From CAZYBG01 sp964645155 (GTDB taxonomy: Bacteria; Pseudomonadota; Alphaproteobacteria; Rhodobacterales; Rhodobacteraceae), in NCBI GenBank assembly GCA_964645155.1, contig CAZYBG010000050.1, positions 1 to 21,172 on the forward strand: a stretch of 21,172 bases of DNA. The letters run 5' to 3'. A program made the position numbers and the translations under genes. The notes beneath the pieces were generated by a model. The model had not been told where the DNA came from, searched no databases, and saw only the letters and a list, made by a program, of their open reading frames with translations. This document shows, one piece after another, positions 1 through 8,523 of the stretch. Position 1 is the first letter of the stretch; each line of letters begins with the position of its first letter.

Positions 1-1
1 C

Positions 2-304
2 CACCTGCCGCGGCTCCAGCGCGGCCAGCGGCTGGCCGGCGACGCCGCGCGCGGCCTCGGCCTCGGCCGAGTCGTGGCGGCGGTCAAGGGCGCGCCGGGC
101 ATCCGGTCGGGGCTGGCGCTGAACCGCAAGGACCTGCGCGAGGCGGTACCGAAGATGCAGCCCGAGACCCGCGCCGGTCTGGTCGGGACGTTCCGCGACG
201 ACGTGGCCTTCGTCAGCCGGCTCCTCGGCCGGCCGGTCCCGGCCTGGAGCGCCTGGCCCGAGGCCGCGCCCCGGCCGGCGGGAGGGCGGCGCCATGCCGG
301 CTGA
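2..304 (+). CDS. Sulfotransferase family protein, C-terminal part
   Basis: The gene starts before the window; the reading frame is open from base 2 to a TGA at 302-304, giving about 100 residues. The end of the protein resembles the C-terminus of PAPS-dependent sulfotransferases: a 'MQPETRAGLVGTFRDD' segment followed by 'LLGRPVPAW', the place where the family usually has a charged helix and then 'LLGRdl..W'. The nucleotide-binding loop would lie upstream and cannot be checked. The stop overlaps the next gene's ATG (294) by 11 bp, so the two sulfotransferases are cotranscribed and probably modify the same polysaccharide. Family assignment rests on the C-terminal pattern only; substrate unknown. 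Confidence 0.65.
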   Translation, partial: HLPRLQRGQRLAGDAARGLGLGRVVAAVKGAPGIRSGLALNRKDLREAVPKMQPETRAGLVGTFRDDVAFVSRLLGRPVPAWSAWPEAAPRPAGGRRHAG

Positions 305-1268
305 TCTCGCCCGCGTCCTCGGCGACACGCGGCTGGCCGAGCTGCCGAAGCGCGTCCGGCGGCTGGCGGGGCTGCCCTATCTGGCGCGCGAGGACTTCCT
401 CTGCGACCTGCCTGCGGCCGAGGCCGAGCGGCTGGCCCGCCTGTCGCGCAACGCCCGCGGCGCGGGGCCGGCGCCGATCGTGGTGCTCGGGGTGATGCCC
501 CGGTCGGGGACGAATTTCCTCCACGATCTCATCAGCCTGCATCCCGACGTTCACGCCGACCCCGGGCGACTCTACGAATTCCCGCTGCTGCAGGTCGCGC
601 GCGGGGCCGAGGCGCTGATGGGCGATTTCGTGGCGCGGTTCCCGCGCAATGCCGAGGTGCTGGGGCGGCGCGACCTCCTGGCCATGCTGGCCGGCGCCTG
701 GCTCGGCGAGCTGCAGCGCGAGGCGGGGCCGAGGCGGATGCTTCTCAAGTGCCCGCATGTCGAGAACCTGGCGCTGGCGCCGCATGTCTATGCCGGGGCG
801 AAGATCCTGCTCTGCCTGCGCGACGGGCGCGACGTCGTCGACAGCTGGCTCGGCACCTTCCCGCGCTGGTCGCCGCGGCGGAAGACCTTCGGCCAGCTCG
901 CGCGGGAATGGCGGCTGAGCGCCGAGGCGATCCTGCGCTTCGCCGAGCGCGGGCCGCTGGCCCATCCCGACGTGGCGGTGGTGCGCTACGAGGATCTGCA
1001 GGGCGATCCGGAGCCCGAGCTGCGCCGGGTCCTGGCCCATGCCGGGCTCGACGCCGCCGCCTACGACTTCGCGACCGCGGCGGCGCTGCCGGTGCGCGGC
1101 TCGTCGCGCGCGGGCGGCAGCGACCATGAGCGCTGGCAGCCGCAGGCCCGCAAGGCCGACTTCAACCCGGTGCGCCGCTGGGCCGGCTGGCCGCCGGCGC
1201 GGCTGGCGCGGTTCGACCGGATCGCGGGCGACCTTCTGCGCGAGGCGGGCTATGAGCCCTCGGCCTGA
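294..1268 (+). CDS. Sulfotransferase family protein
   Basis: This 324-residue protein should transfer sulfate from PAPS, probably to a sugar hydroxyl of a polysaccharide precursor. The 5'-phosphosulfate loop is visible as 'VMPRSGTNF' (about residues 67-75), after the beta strand 'PIVVLGV'. The 3'-phosphate motif is 'LCLRDGRDVVDSW' (about 173-185), preceded by 'LLKCPHVENL'. A later 'VVRYEDL' is also typical of the family. There is no signal peptide, so it is cytosolic. It overlaps the preceding sulfotransferase by 11 bp and the following glycosyltransferase by 17 bp. Two sulfotransferases ahead of glycosyltransferases, polymerase and flippase suggest that the repeat unit is sulfated at two positions or on two sugars. 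The acceptor is not predictable. Confidence 0.85.
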   Translation: MPADLARVLGDTRLAELPKRVRRLAGLPYLAREDFLCDLPAAEAERLARLSRNARGAGPAPIVVLGVMPRSGTNFLHDLISLHPDVHADPGRLYEFPLLQVARGAEALMGDFVARFPRNAEVLGRRDLLAMLAGAWLGELQREAGPRRMLLKCPHVENLALAPHVYAGAKILLCLRDGRDVVDSWLGTFPRWSPRRKTFGQLAREWRLSAEAILRFAERGPLAHPDVAVVRYEDLQGDPEPELRRVLAHAGLDAAAYDFATAAALPVRGSSRAGGSDHERWQPQARKADFNPVRRWAGWPPARLARFDRIAGDLLREAGYEPSA

Positions 1269-2208
1269 CCCCTCCGTCGCGGTCTCGGTCGCCACCTTCC
1301 GCCGGCCGGAGGGGATCCGGGCGCTGCTCGGCAGCCTCGACCGCCTGGCATTCGAGCGCTTCGCGCCGCGGGTCACGGTGATAATCGTCGACAACGACCC
1401 CTCGCACCCCGCCTTCGCCTCCGCGGCCGAGGCGCAGGCGGCGTCGCGCTGGCCGCTGCGCTATCTGGCCGAGCCGCGGCGCGGCATCGTCGCCGCACGC
1501 AACCGCGGCCTGGCGGAGGCGGGCGGGCACGACTTCATCGCCTTCGTCGACGACGACGAGACGGTCGGCCCGGGCTGGCTGGAGGCGCTGCTCGCGACCC
1601 AGGCGGCGACCGGCGCGGCCGTGGTGCAGGGGCCGGTGGAGCCGGCCTACGGGGCGCCGCCGCCGCCCTGGATGGAGCGGCTCGGCATCTTCCGCCTCGG
1701 GCCATGGGAGGAGGGCGCGGCGCTGGCCTTCGCGGCGACCAACAATTCGCTCGCCGACCTGCGGTTCCTCGCGGTCCACGCGCCGGCCTTCGACCCCCGC
1801 TTCAACGACACCGGCGGCGAGGACGAGGAGCTGTTCGGCCGCGTCCGCGCGGCGGGCGGGCGGATCCATGCCGCGGCGGGGGCGGTGGTGCATGACAGCA
1901 TCCCGCCGCAGCGGATGACGCTCGGCTGGGTGCTGCGCCGCTGGCACCGGATGGGCAACACGCTGGGGCGGATCGCGCTGCTGCGCCGGCAGGGCAGGGC
2001 GCTGCGCCTCGCCAAGGGGTTCGGCGCGCTCGGCCTCGGCGCGCTGCGCGCGGTGGCGCTCGCCCCGGTGTCGCGCGCCGGCTCGATCCGCGGCCTGATG
2101 GAGGCGGCGCGCGGCGCCGGCATGCTGTCGGCCTTCCTGCGGCTCACGGCGGCGGAATACGCCCCGGCGCGGCTTGCCGCCGACCGGCCGGAGGCTGCGC
2201 CGCGATGA
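1252..2208 (+). CDS. Glycosyltransferase family 2
   Basis: The protein has 318 residues when begun at ATG 1252. The frame is open further upstream, but that part is antisense-like sequence over the sulfotransferase, and the GT-A fold begins only at 'VAVSVATFRRPEG' (about residues 9-21). The next blocks are 'VIIVDNDPS' (43-51), 'AEPRRGIVAARNRGL' (73-87) and the metal-binding 'AFVDDDE' (97-103, DXD at D100/D102). A later 'GGEDEELFGR' fits the acceptor/base region of GT2 enzymes. It is a cytosolic enzyme adding one sugar to the lipid-linked repeat unit; the C-terminal part is Ala/Arg-rich and may touch the membrane. It overlaps the upstream gene by 17 bp and the next GT by ATGA. Donor and linkage are unknown. 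Confidence 0.88.
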   Translation: MSPRPDPSVAVSVATFRRPEGIRALLGSLDRLAFERFAPRVTVIIVDNDPSHPAFASAAEAQAASRWPLRYLAEPRRGIVAARNRGLAEAGGHDFIAFVDDDETVGPGWLEALLATQAATGAAVVQGPVEPAYGAPPPPWMERLGIFRLGPWEEGAALAFAATNNSLADLRFLAVHAPAFDPRFNDTGGEDEELFGRVRAAGGRIHAAAGAVVHDSIPPQRMTLGWVLRRWHRMGNTLGRIALLRRQGRALRLAKGFGALGLGALRAVALAPVSRAGSIRGLMEAARGAGMLSAFLRLTAAEYAPARLAADRPEAAPR

Positions 2209-2252
2209 CCGCCGCGATGCCTGCCGCCATGCCTGCCGCCATGCCTGCCAAT
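2205..2252 (+). repeat. 12-bp tandem repeat at GT start codon
   Basis: Four successive 12-bp units each begin with ATG (2205, 2217, 2229, 2241). The middle units read ATGCCTGCCGCC and encode Met-Pro-Ala-Ala. The first and last units are diverged. Because the period is a multiple of three, gain or loss of a unit keeps the frame and only changes the number of candidate start codons. Confidence 0.85.
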
Positions 2253-3176
2253 CGGCCCGCCTTCTCGGTCGTGATCCCGGCGCGCAACGCGGCGCGGTTC
2301 CTCGGTGCGACGCTGGCCAGCCTGCTGCAGCAGGACTTCCACGATTTCGAGGCGATCGTCGTCGACGACGGCTCGACCGACGCCACCGCCGCCATCGCGG
2401 CCGGGGCCGCGGCGGGCGAGGCCCGGCTCCGCGTGCTGCCCGGCCCGGCACGGGGCGTCAGCGCGGCGCGGAACGCGGGCTTCGCCGCCTCGCGCGGCGG
2501 GTTCGTGCTGTTCCTCGACGCCGACGACCTGCTCGCGCCAGACGCGCTTGCGCGCTTCGCGGCGGCTCTCGACCTGCCTGGCCCGGTCGCCGCGCTCGGC
2601 GGCATCCGCCGGATCGCCGAGGACAGCAGCCCGCTGCCGGGCCGCGACAATCGCGAGCTCGCAGCGGCCGATGACCAGCTGGCCCGGCTGCTCACCAAGA
2701 ACTTCATCGTGAACGGCGGGGCGCTGGCGCTGCGCCGCGCCGCGGTCGAGGCGGCCGGCGGCTACGACCCCGCGCTCGCCTATGGCGAGGACTGGGAGTT
2801 CTGGGTGCGGATCGCCGAGCAGGGGCCGATCGCGACGGTGCCGGGCGCGCCGGTGCTGGCCTACCGCCAGGTCGGCTCGGGCGCCAACTACCGCGCCCGC
2901 GGCTCGGCGCTGGCGACTTCGGTGCCCTGCCTCGACGCGCTTGCGCGGCGCGCCTCGCTCCGGGCGCGCTACGGCCCGCGGCTGCAGCGGCTGCTGCGGG
3001 CGCGTCGGATCGACATCTTCTGGTCGGGTGTGCGCAGCGAATACCAGTTCGGCAGCCGGGCGCGCGCCATAGGCCTCGGCCTCGCGGGGCTCGCGCTCTA
3101 TCCCGACAGCCTCGCCCGGCCGGGGCTTGCGCTCCGGCTCTTCGCCAGCCTGAGGAGAACGCCCGCATGCGCCTGA
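2205..3176 (+). CDS. Glycosyltransferase family 2
   Basis: This 323-residue GT-A glycosyltransferase shows 'FSVVIPARNAARFL' (about 20-33), 'VVDDGSTDATA' (52-62), 'GVSAARNAG' (84-92), and the DXD motif in 'FLDADDLL' (103-110). A 'YGEDWEFWVRIAEQG' block matches the acceptor-site region of GT2 enzymes. It starts at the ATGA overlap with the preceding gene. Three more in-frame ATGs follow at 2217, 2229 and 2241, created by a 12-bp tandem repeat, so the first 16 residues are low-complexity and the exact start is uncertain; the fold begins only after the repeat. It presumably adds another sugar to the same exopolysaccharide unit. The stop overlaps the polymerase gene by 10 bp. Confidence 0.9.
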   Translation: MTAAMPAAMPAAMPANRPAFSVVIPARNAARFLGATLASLLQQDFHDFEAIVVDDGSTDATAAIAAGAAAGEARLRVLPGPARGVSAARNAGFAASRGGFVLFLDADDLLAPDALARFAAALDLPGPVAALGGIRRIAEDSSPLPGRDNRELAAADDQLARLLTKNFIVNGGALALRRAAVEAAGGYDPALAYGEDWEFWVRIAEQGPIATVPGAPVLAYRQVGSGANYRARGSALATSVPCLDALARRASLRARYGPRLQRLLRARRIDIFWSGVRSEYQFGSRARAIGLGLAGLALYPDSLARPGLALRLFASLRRTPACA

Positions 3177-4483
3177 CCGCCCGCCAGCGCGCGTTCTCGG
3201 CCGCGGTCGTCTACGAGCGGCGGGTGGCGGCGGTGGCGGTCGTCCTGCTCGTCCTGATCGGCGGCGACCTCTTCCAGGTCGCGCTCGGCAGCGAGTTCCC
3301 GGCGGGCCGGGTCAAGACGCTGCTGCTCATCGGCCCGGTCTTCGCGCTCGTCATGCTGCATTTCGGCTATCTGCTGCGGGGGCTTTTCGCGGCGCCGGAG
3401 CTGACGGTGCTGGTCGCGCTCGCGCCCCTGTCGGTGCTCTGGAGCGTCGATCCCGCGCAGACGCTGGAGCGGTCGGTCGGGTTTCTCATCTTCACCGGCC
3501 TCGCGATCACGCTCGGCTCGATGATGTCGCTGCGCACGCTGATGCTGACCATCGCCGCGCTGACCGCGCTGCTGACGCTGGCAAGCCTTGTCGCCATCGC
3601 CACATTGCCGGCGGCGCGCGGGATCGATCCATGGCCGAACACCTGGCGCGGCATCTTCAACCACAAGAACGGGCTCGGTGCGTTCAGCGCCCTGGCGGTC
3701 GTCGTGCTGACCGCCGCGGCGGCGATGACGCGCGGCGGCGCGCGGCAGACCTATATCGGCTTCGCGCTCCTCGCCTTCGTGCTGCTTGTCGCCTCGAACT
3801 CGCGCACCTCGCAGATCGTGGCGCTGCTGTCGGTCATGGCATTCACCCTCGCCGTCGTGTTCCGCGACTACCTGCGGCTCTGGGCGGTCGGCTATGTCAG
3901 CGCGCTGCTCCTGTTCATGGGAATTGCCTATCTCGCCTTCGCCACCGGCGCGATCGAGAACGTGTTCCTCGCGCTTGACCGCAAGCCAACGCTGTCGGGA
4001 CGAATACCGCTGTGGGAGCTGGTCTGGCCCTTCGTGATGGAGCGGCCGTGGCTCGGCTGGGGCTATGGCGCGTTCTGGGACGAGGAAACCGCCCGGGTGA
4101 TGACCATCGCGCGCGACGCCTCGCTGGGCTTCACGCCGCACTATTCCCACAACGGGCTGATCGAGACGATGCTGAATGTCGGCATCCTCGGGGTGCCGCT
4201 CTTCCTCCTCGCCATGGGCCGGGCGCTGGCCGGCATCATGCTGGTCGCGGGCTACGGCCGGGCTCAGGTTCCGGCCGCCTGCGCGCTGGTGCTGCTGCTG
4301 ATGTTCGTTCTCTTCAACATCACCGAGGCCACGCTCCTCGCCCGCGACGCGCCGGGCTGGTTCATCACCGTGGCGCTGATCACGAAGTGCAGCCTGATCC
4401 TGCAGCGGCGGCCGGGCCGCGGCATGCGCCCGCAACCGGTGCTGCGGCGGCGGCCGCTGCGCGAGGGCGCCGGGGCGCGCTGA
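3167..4483 (+). CDS. Wzy/ExoQ-like exopolysaccharide polymerase (O-antigen ligase superfamily)
   Basis: This 438-residue polytopic protein has roughly ten or more hydrophobic segments spread along its length. It carries two features expected of the Wzy_C/O-antigen ligase superfamily: 'WRGIFNHKNGLG' near residues 160-171 and 'PHYSHNGLIETMLNVG' near 324-339, in the large periplasmic region of ExoQ-like polymerases. It should polymerise lipid-linked repeat units at the periplasmic face. ATG 3167 is preceded by AGGAG at good spacing, inside the end of the GT gene. Its stop overlaps the flippase start by one base (TGATG). The location between glycosyltransferases and a flippase favours polymerase over O-antigen ligase. 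Confidence 0.87.
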   Translation: MRLTARQRAFSAAVVYERRVAAVAVVLLVLIGGDLFQVALGSEFPAGRVKTLLLIGPVFALVMLHFGYLLRGLFAAPELTVLVALAPLSVLWSVDPAQTLERSVGFLIFTGLAITLGSMMSLRTLMLTIAALTALLTLASLVAIATLPAARGIDPWPNTWRGIFNHKNGLGAFSALAVVVLTAAAAMTRGGARQTYIGFALLAFVLLVASNSRTSQIVALLSVMAFTLAVVFRDYLRLWAVGYVSALLLFMGIAYLAFATGAIENVFLALDRKPTLSGRIPLWELVWPFVMERPWLGWGYGAFWDEETARVMTIARDASLGFTPHYSHNGLIETMLNVGILGVPLFLLAMGRALAGIMLVAGYGRAQVPAACALVLLLMFVLFNITEATLLARDAPGWFITVALITKCSLILQRRPGRGMRPQPVLRRRPLREGAGAR

Positions 4484-5898
4484 TGGGCTACTACTTCCTT
4501 TCGCGCATGGCGGCGGCCGCGCTCACGCTGGTCACGCTGGTCGTCCTGACGCGGGTTCTCGCGCCGGCCGACTTCGGCCTCTACAACATCGTCATCATGG
4601 CGGGAACGACGGCCTTCGCGTTCCTCTTCGCCTGGGTTCCGGCGGTGATCATCCGGTTCCATACGGCGGCCGAGTTCGACGGCAGGGCGACCGCCTGGAC
4701 ACTCGGCGCCGGGGCGGTGGCGCTTGCCGTCGCCGCGCCGCTGCTCCTGCTCGCGCTGCCGTTCTACGAGCCCGACTGGCGCGCCGCGATCCTGCTCGGC
4801 GCGGCGTTCTGCGCCGCCCATGCGGCGAACGAATACGGCCTTTCGGGCCTGCGCGTGCTGAACCAGGGGCCGGCCTTCGCCTTCGGCGTGGTGCTCAGGC
4901 CGATCGTGGGCGTCGGGCTGGCGCTGGCCTTCGTGGCGATGGGCGGCGGCTATGCCAGCGCGGTCGCCGGCATGGCGATCGGCTCGGTCGTGACCGGGAT
5001 CTACGCGCTCGGCAGGGTGATCCGGGTGACCGGCATCGGCCTGCCGCGCTGGTCCGCGCTCAGGACCTTCCTCGCCTTCGGCGTGCCGCTGTCGCTCGTC
5101 ACCTCGAACGCGATGGTGCAGATCCTGATCACCCAGGCGATCCTTGCCCGGATCGCCGATCTGGCGGCCGTCGGCATCTTCGCCGCCGCGCAGACCCTGG
5201 CGCTGCGCGCCATCGCGATGCCGATGATGACGCTGACGCGGGCATCGGCGGCGTCGATCTTCGAGGCCTACGAGACCGACGGCCACGCCGCCGCGGATGT
5301 CGAGCTCGACCGCCACTTCTCGTTTCTCATGCTGATCTCGGTGCCGATCTTCGGCACGCTGATGCTTGCCAACGATACCGTCGCGACCATCCTGTTCGAC
5401 GGCACGTTCCGGGCGTCGGTGGCGGCGCATCTGCCGATCCTCGCGGCGGCGGCCTTCATCGCCGGCGTGCAGGGCTCGTATCTCGCCTATGCCTTCCTCA
5501 TCACCCGCAGGACGTCGATCCAGCTTGTCATCATGGTGGTGGGCGCGCTGCTCCATGCCCTTCTGTCGCTCGCGATGATCGCCGCCATCGGTCCGATCGG
5601 CGCGTCCTGGGCGGTTCTCGGCAGCGCGGCGGCGAGCTTCGCCGCCTACCTCGTCGCCGGGCGGCGGGTGCGGCCGCAGATCGCCGATCCGGCCGAGGTG
5701 CGCAAGGCCGCGGTCGGCCTCCTCGCGCTCGCGCCCTTCGCGCTCTATGCCGAAACCGTCGGCCATCCGCTTCTCGCCTTCGCCTGCCTCGGGCTCGGCG
5801 CGCTCGCGTTCTGCGCCGCCTTGCAGCTGCAGAACCAGATGGCCATGTCTGCCGTGATGCGGAAGCTCCTCCGCCTCGGCCGCCGGACCCGCGCCTGA
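4483..5898 (+). CDS. Wzx-like polysaccharide flippase (MOP superfamily)
   Basis: The protein has 471 residues when begun at ATG 4483, which overlaps the polymerase stop by one base. The frame is open upstream to 4012, but that part is an Arg/Gly/His-rich shadow of the polymerase. It is almost entirely hydrophobic with 12 or more likely membrane helices. The N-terminal 'LTLVVLTRVLAPADFGLYNI' region (about 16-37) matches polysaccharide-biosynthesis flippases, which begin with a helix followed by 'R.L.p.dfG.y'. It should move undecaprenyl-linked repeat units across the inner membrane before polymerisation. Pairing with the upstream Wzy-like protein supports this over a drug-efflux MATE role. Confidence 0.88.
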   Translation: MGYYFLSRMAAAALTLVTLVVLTRVLAPADFGLYNIVIMAGTTAFAFLFAWVPAVIIRFHTAAEFDGRATAWTLGAGAVALAVAAPLLLLALPFYEPDWRAAILLGAAFCAAHAANEYGLSGLRVLNQGPAFAFGVVLRPIVGVGLALAFVAMGGGYASAVAGMAIGSVVTGIYALGRVIRVTGIGLPRWSALRTFLAFGVPLSLVTSNAMVQILITQAILARIADLAAVGIFAAAQTLALRAIAMPMMTLTRASAASIFEAYETDGHAAADVELDRHFSFLMLISVPIFGTLMLANDTVATILFDGTFRASVAAHLPILAAAAFIAGVQGSYLAYAFLITRRTSIQLVIMVVGALLHALLSLAMIAAIGPIGASWAVLGSAAASFAAYLVAGRRVRPQIADPAEVRKAAVGLLALAPFALYAETVGHPLLAFACLGLGALAFCAALQLQNQMAMSAVMRKLLRLGRRTRA

Positions 5899-5930
5899 CC
5901 GCCGGCCCCGCCCATGCCAAAGGAGACGAC

Positions 5931-8507
5931 GTGATCCGCCGCCGCACCTTCCTCGCCGCACTTCTCGGCAGCGTCGCGCTGCCCGCCCTCGGGCGGCCGG
6001 CCAGGGCGCAATCGGGGGCGGCGATCACCGTGCCGTCCGGCAGCTGCGCCACCGCGGCCCGCGGCGCCGCGCCGCCGGCCCTGTCGTTCCTGGGCGACCG
6101 GCACATCCTCCTGACGGTCGAGGACACCGTGGTGCGCAACCTGCCGCCGCAGCCCGTCTCGCTCGGTGCGCCGGTCGACTGGGTGGCGGACCCGTTCGAC
6201 CGGCTGGGCGGCGGCGGTGCGCTGGACGGCGTCGACGGCAACTTCTCCGGCCGCCGCCACGCGACCGCCGCGCAGCTCTTCCGGCGCTGGCCCGAGGTCG
6301 AGGCCGGCCCGGCGAGCGCGCTCTTCGAGCCCGGCGCGATCGACGGCGCGGCGGCCGACGATCCGGCGCGCTGGTCGGTGGCAGTCGACGGTGCCGGGGT
6401 CGCGGTCGCGGGCGTCTGGCGCAAGTCGGTGCCGGTCGGCACCGTGCAGGTCGCGCCCCGCGACTTCGCGAGCGGCCGGCGCAGTCTCGTCACGCTGGAG
6501 CTCGACGCGGCCGTGCCGCCGGGCGCCGAGGTCGCCGTGTCGGCGCCCGGGCTCGGCCCCGTGACCGCCCGCCGCGGCGACAACCACGTCTCCGAGGCGG
6601 TGCATGTCTGCCAGGCGGGCTATGCGCTCGAAGGGCCGAAGAAGGGCTATGTCGGCCTCTGGCTCGGCACCGGCCGGGCGGGGGCGCCGATGACGACCGA
6701 CGCCTTCGCCGGGCCCGGCACGGCGTGGCGGCTGATCGACACCGAGGGTGGCGCGGTCGCGGCCGAGGGCCTGCTCGCGCCGGTGAAGCCCGGCGACGAG
6801 CCGCATCTGCGCGACGAGAACTTCAACGGCTGCACGATCCACGTCGCCGACTTCTCGGCGGTGGCGGCGCCCGGGCACTACGCGCTTGAGGTCGCCGGCA
6901 TCGGCCGGTCGGTCGCGTTCCCGATCGCCGAGGCCGCCTATGCCGAGGCGTTCCGGCTGGCCGCGCGGTGGTTCTACCACCAGCGCTCCGGCATCGCGAT
7001 CGAGGCGCCCTACGGCGAGGGGCGGCTGCGGCCGCGCAACGGCCATCCGGAGGACGGGCTGACGGTCTGGCAGGGCACGCTGCGCCTCGGCCGGACGTCG
7101 GAGGGCTTCGCGGGCGAGCCCTATGCGCCCGAGGCGCTGCAGGCCACGCCGGCCGAGGACATGCCGGGCGCCGCCGCCAACGCCTATGCCTGGGGCGGCT
7201 GGCACGATGCGGGAGACTGGGACCGCCGGATCCAGCACCTCGATGCGGTCTGGCAGATGGCCCAGCTGGTCGAGCATTTCGCGGCGGCGCGGACGGCGGA
7301 TCTCAACATCCCCGAAAGCGGCCGCCCGTTCGCCGACCCGACGGTGGCGGCCCGCAAGTCGGCCGACGACCGAGGCGACGGCACGACCGTGCTTCCCGAC
7401 CTGATCCACGAGGCGCTCTGGGGCATCTCGCTGTGGCGGCGGACGCAGACGGCCGATGGCGGGATCATCGGCGGGGTCGAATACTCGCTCGACGGCATCA
7501 CCGGCTCGGTCTCGTGGAACCCGGTGCAGCGCGCCTATGCCTACGCGCCGGAGGAGTGGTGCGCCTACCAGTTCGCGATGGCCGCGGCCAAGCTCGGCCA
7601 CGTCATCGCGGCGACCTGCGGCGACACCGTCCTCGGCGGCGCGCTGATCGCCGAGGCCGAGGCTGCCTGGGCCTTGGCCGAGGCCGAGGTGGCGGCCGGC
7701 AGCACCGACGACGACGAGCGCGCCCCCGGACAGGTGGCCGAGGTGCGGATGAAGGCGGCGGCCTGCCTCTACCGTGCCAGCGGCAACAGCGCGGCCCGCG
7801 CCGCCTTCGAGGCGCTGAACCCGTTCCTGCCGCGCGACGAGGCGGCGGCCCCCGACGCGCCGCGGCCCTTCGTCGCCGCGCATTGCTTCGACTATGTCGC
7901 CGCCGGGCGCGAGGGCAGGGATGTCGATGCCGAGATCGCCGCGGCGATCGAGGGCTGGTGCGCCGGCCGGCTGTCGCGCGACACGGCGATGGGCGCCGAT
8001 TACGGCCTGCACAGCACCGACCTGATCCGCTGGGGCCCGGGCTGGCACCGCTTCGGGCCCGGCTCGAACTGGCGGGCGGGTCTCGCGCAGCTTCACATCC
8101 TCGCCACCGGCGACGCCGCGGCCGTCACCGACATCGTCGTCGAGGGCCTGTGGTTCGGCCTTGGCTGCAACCCCTCGAATGTCAGCTTCGTGCAGGGGCT
8201 CGGGGCGCGCGACTTTGCCGATCCGTTCGCGGCCGACCTGATCGGCCTCTGCCCGGTGCCCGGCCATATCAGCTTCGGTGTCGCCGCCGGCCAGCTCCGC
8301 TGGTTCGAGCGCGACCGGATCGCGAGCGCGCTCCATCCCGAGGAGGACGCCTGGCCGAAATACGCGCGGATCTTCGAATCGAGCCGCGTCCTTCTCTGCG
8401 CCGAGCACGGGATCAAGGCGAACGCGATGGAATGGCTGGTCGGCACCGCGATGGCCGTCGATTTTCTGGCGCGGCGCTGCGAGGCCGGCGGCTGCGCGGC
8501 GCCGTGA
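5931..8507 (+). CDS. Glycoside hydrolase family 9 (endoglucanase-like), Tat-exported
   Basis: This 858-residue protein starts at GTG 5931 after AAGGAG. The N-terminus has a Tat motif (R-R-T-F-L, residues 4-8), a hydrophobic stretch and an 'ARA|Q' cleavage site near residue 26. After a roughly 200-residue unassigned N-terminal part come 'CQAGY' (227-231), typical of the Ig-like CelD_N domain before GH9 catalytic domains, and the GH9 signature 'GGWHDAGDWDRR' (422-433) with the two catalytic-type aspartates D426 and D429. The probable acid is E825 in 'CAEHGIKANAMEW'. The 'NPSNVSFVQGLG' block is GH9-like, but the usual HH/R motif after it is not obvious. It follows the flippase gene by 32 bp. It may trim or release the exported polymer, suggesting beta-1,4-linked residues; substrate unproven. 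Confidence 0.85.
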   Translation: MIRRRTFLAALLGSVALPALGRPARAQSGAAITVPSGSCATAARGAAPPALSFLGDRHILLTVEDTVVRNLPPQPVSLGAPVDWVADPFDRLGGGGALDGVDGNFSGRRHATAAQLFRRWPEVEAGPASALFEPGAIDGAAADDPARWSVAVDGAGVAVAGVWRKSVPVGTVQVAPRDFASGRRSLVTLELDAAVPPGAEVAVSAPGLGPVTARRGDNHVSEAVHVCQAGYALEGPKKGYVGLWLGTGRAGAPMTTDAFAGPGTAWRLIDTEGGAVAAEGLLAPVKPGDEPHLRDENFNGCTIHVADFSAVAAPGHYALEVAGIGRSVAFPIAEAAYAEAFRLAARWFYHQRSGIAIEAPYGEGRLRPRNGHPEDGLTVWQGTLRLGRTSEGFAGEPYAPEALQATPAEDMPGAAANAYAWGGWHDAGDWDRRIQHLDAVWQMAQLVEHFAAARTADLNIPESGRPFADPTVAARKSADDRGDGTTVLPDLIHEALWGISLWRRTQTADGGIIGGVEYSLDGITGSVSWNPVQRAYAYAPEEWCAYQFAMAAAKLGHVIAATCGDTVLGGALIAEAEAAWALAEAEVAAGSTDDDERAPGQVAEVRMKAAACLYRASGNSAARAAFEALNPFLPRDEAAAPDAPRPFVAAHCFDYVAAGREGRDVDAEIAAAIEGWCAGRLSRDTAMGADYGLHSTDLIRWGPGWHRFGPGSNWRAGLAQLHILATGDAAAVTDIVVEGLWFGLGCNPSNVSFVQGLGARDFADPFAADLIGLCPVPGHISFGVAAGQLRWFERDRIASALHPEEDAWPKYARIFESSRVLLCAEHGIKANAMEWLVGTAMAVDFLARRCEAGGCAAP

Positions 8508-8523
8508 GGCGGGCGCGGCGGCG

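Noticed and set aside
4012..4482. Long N-terminal extension of the flippase frame
   Set aside because: It overlaps the polymerase in another frame with shadow composition; the TGATG junction at 4483 gives the proper start.
8508..8523. Intergenic gap between convergent GH9 and ExoF-like genes, checked for a bidirectional terminator
   Set aside because: Only 16 bp without an inverted repeat.
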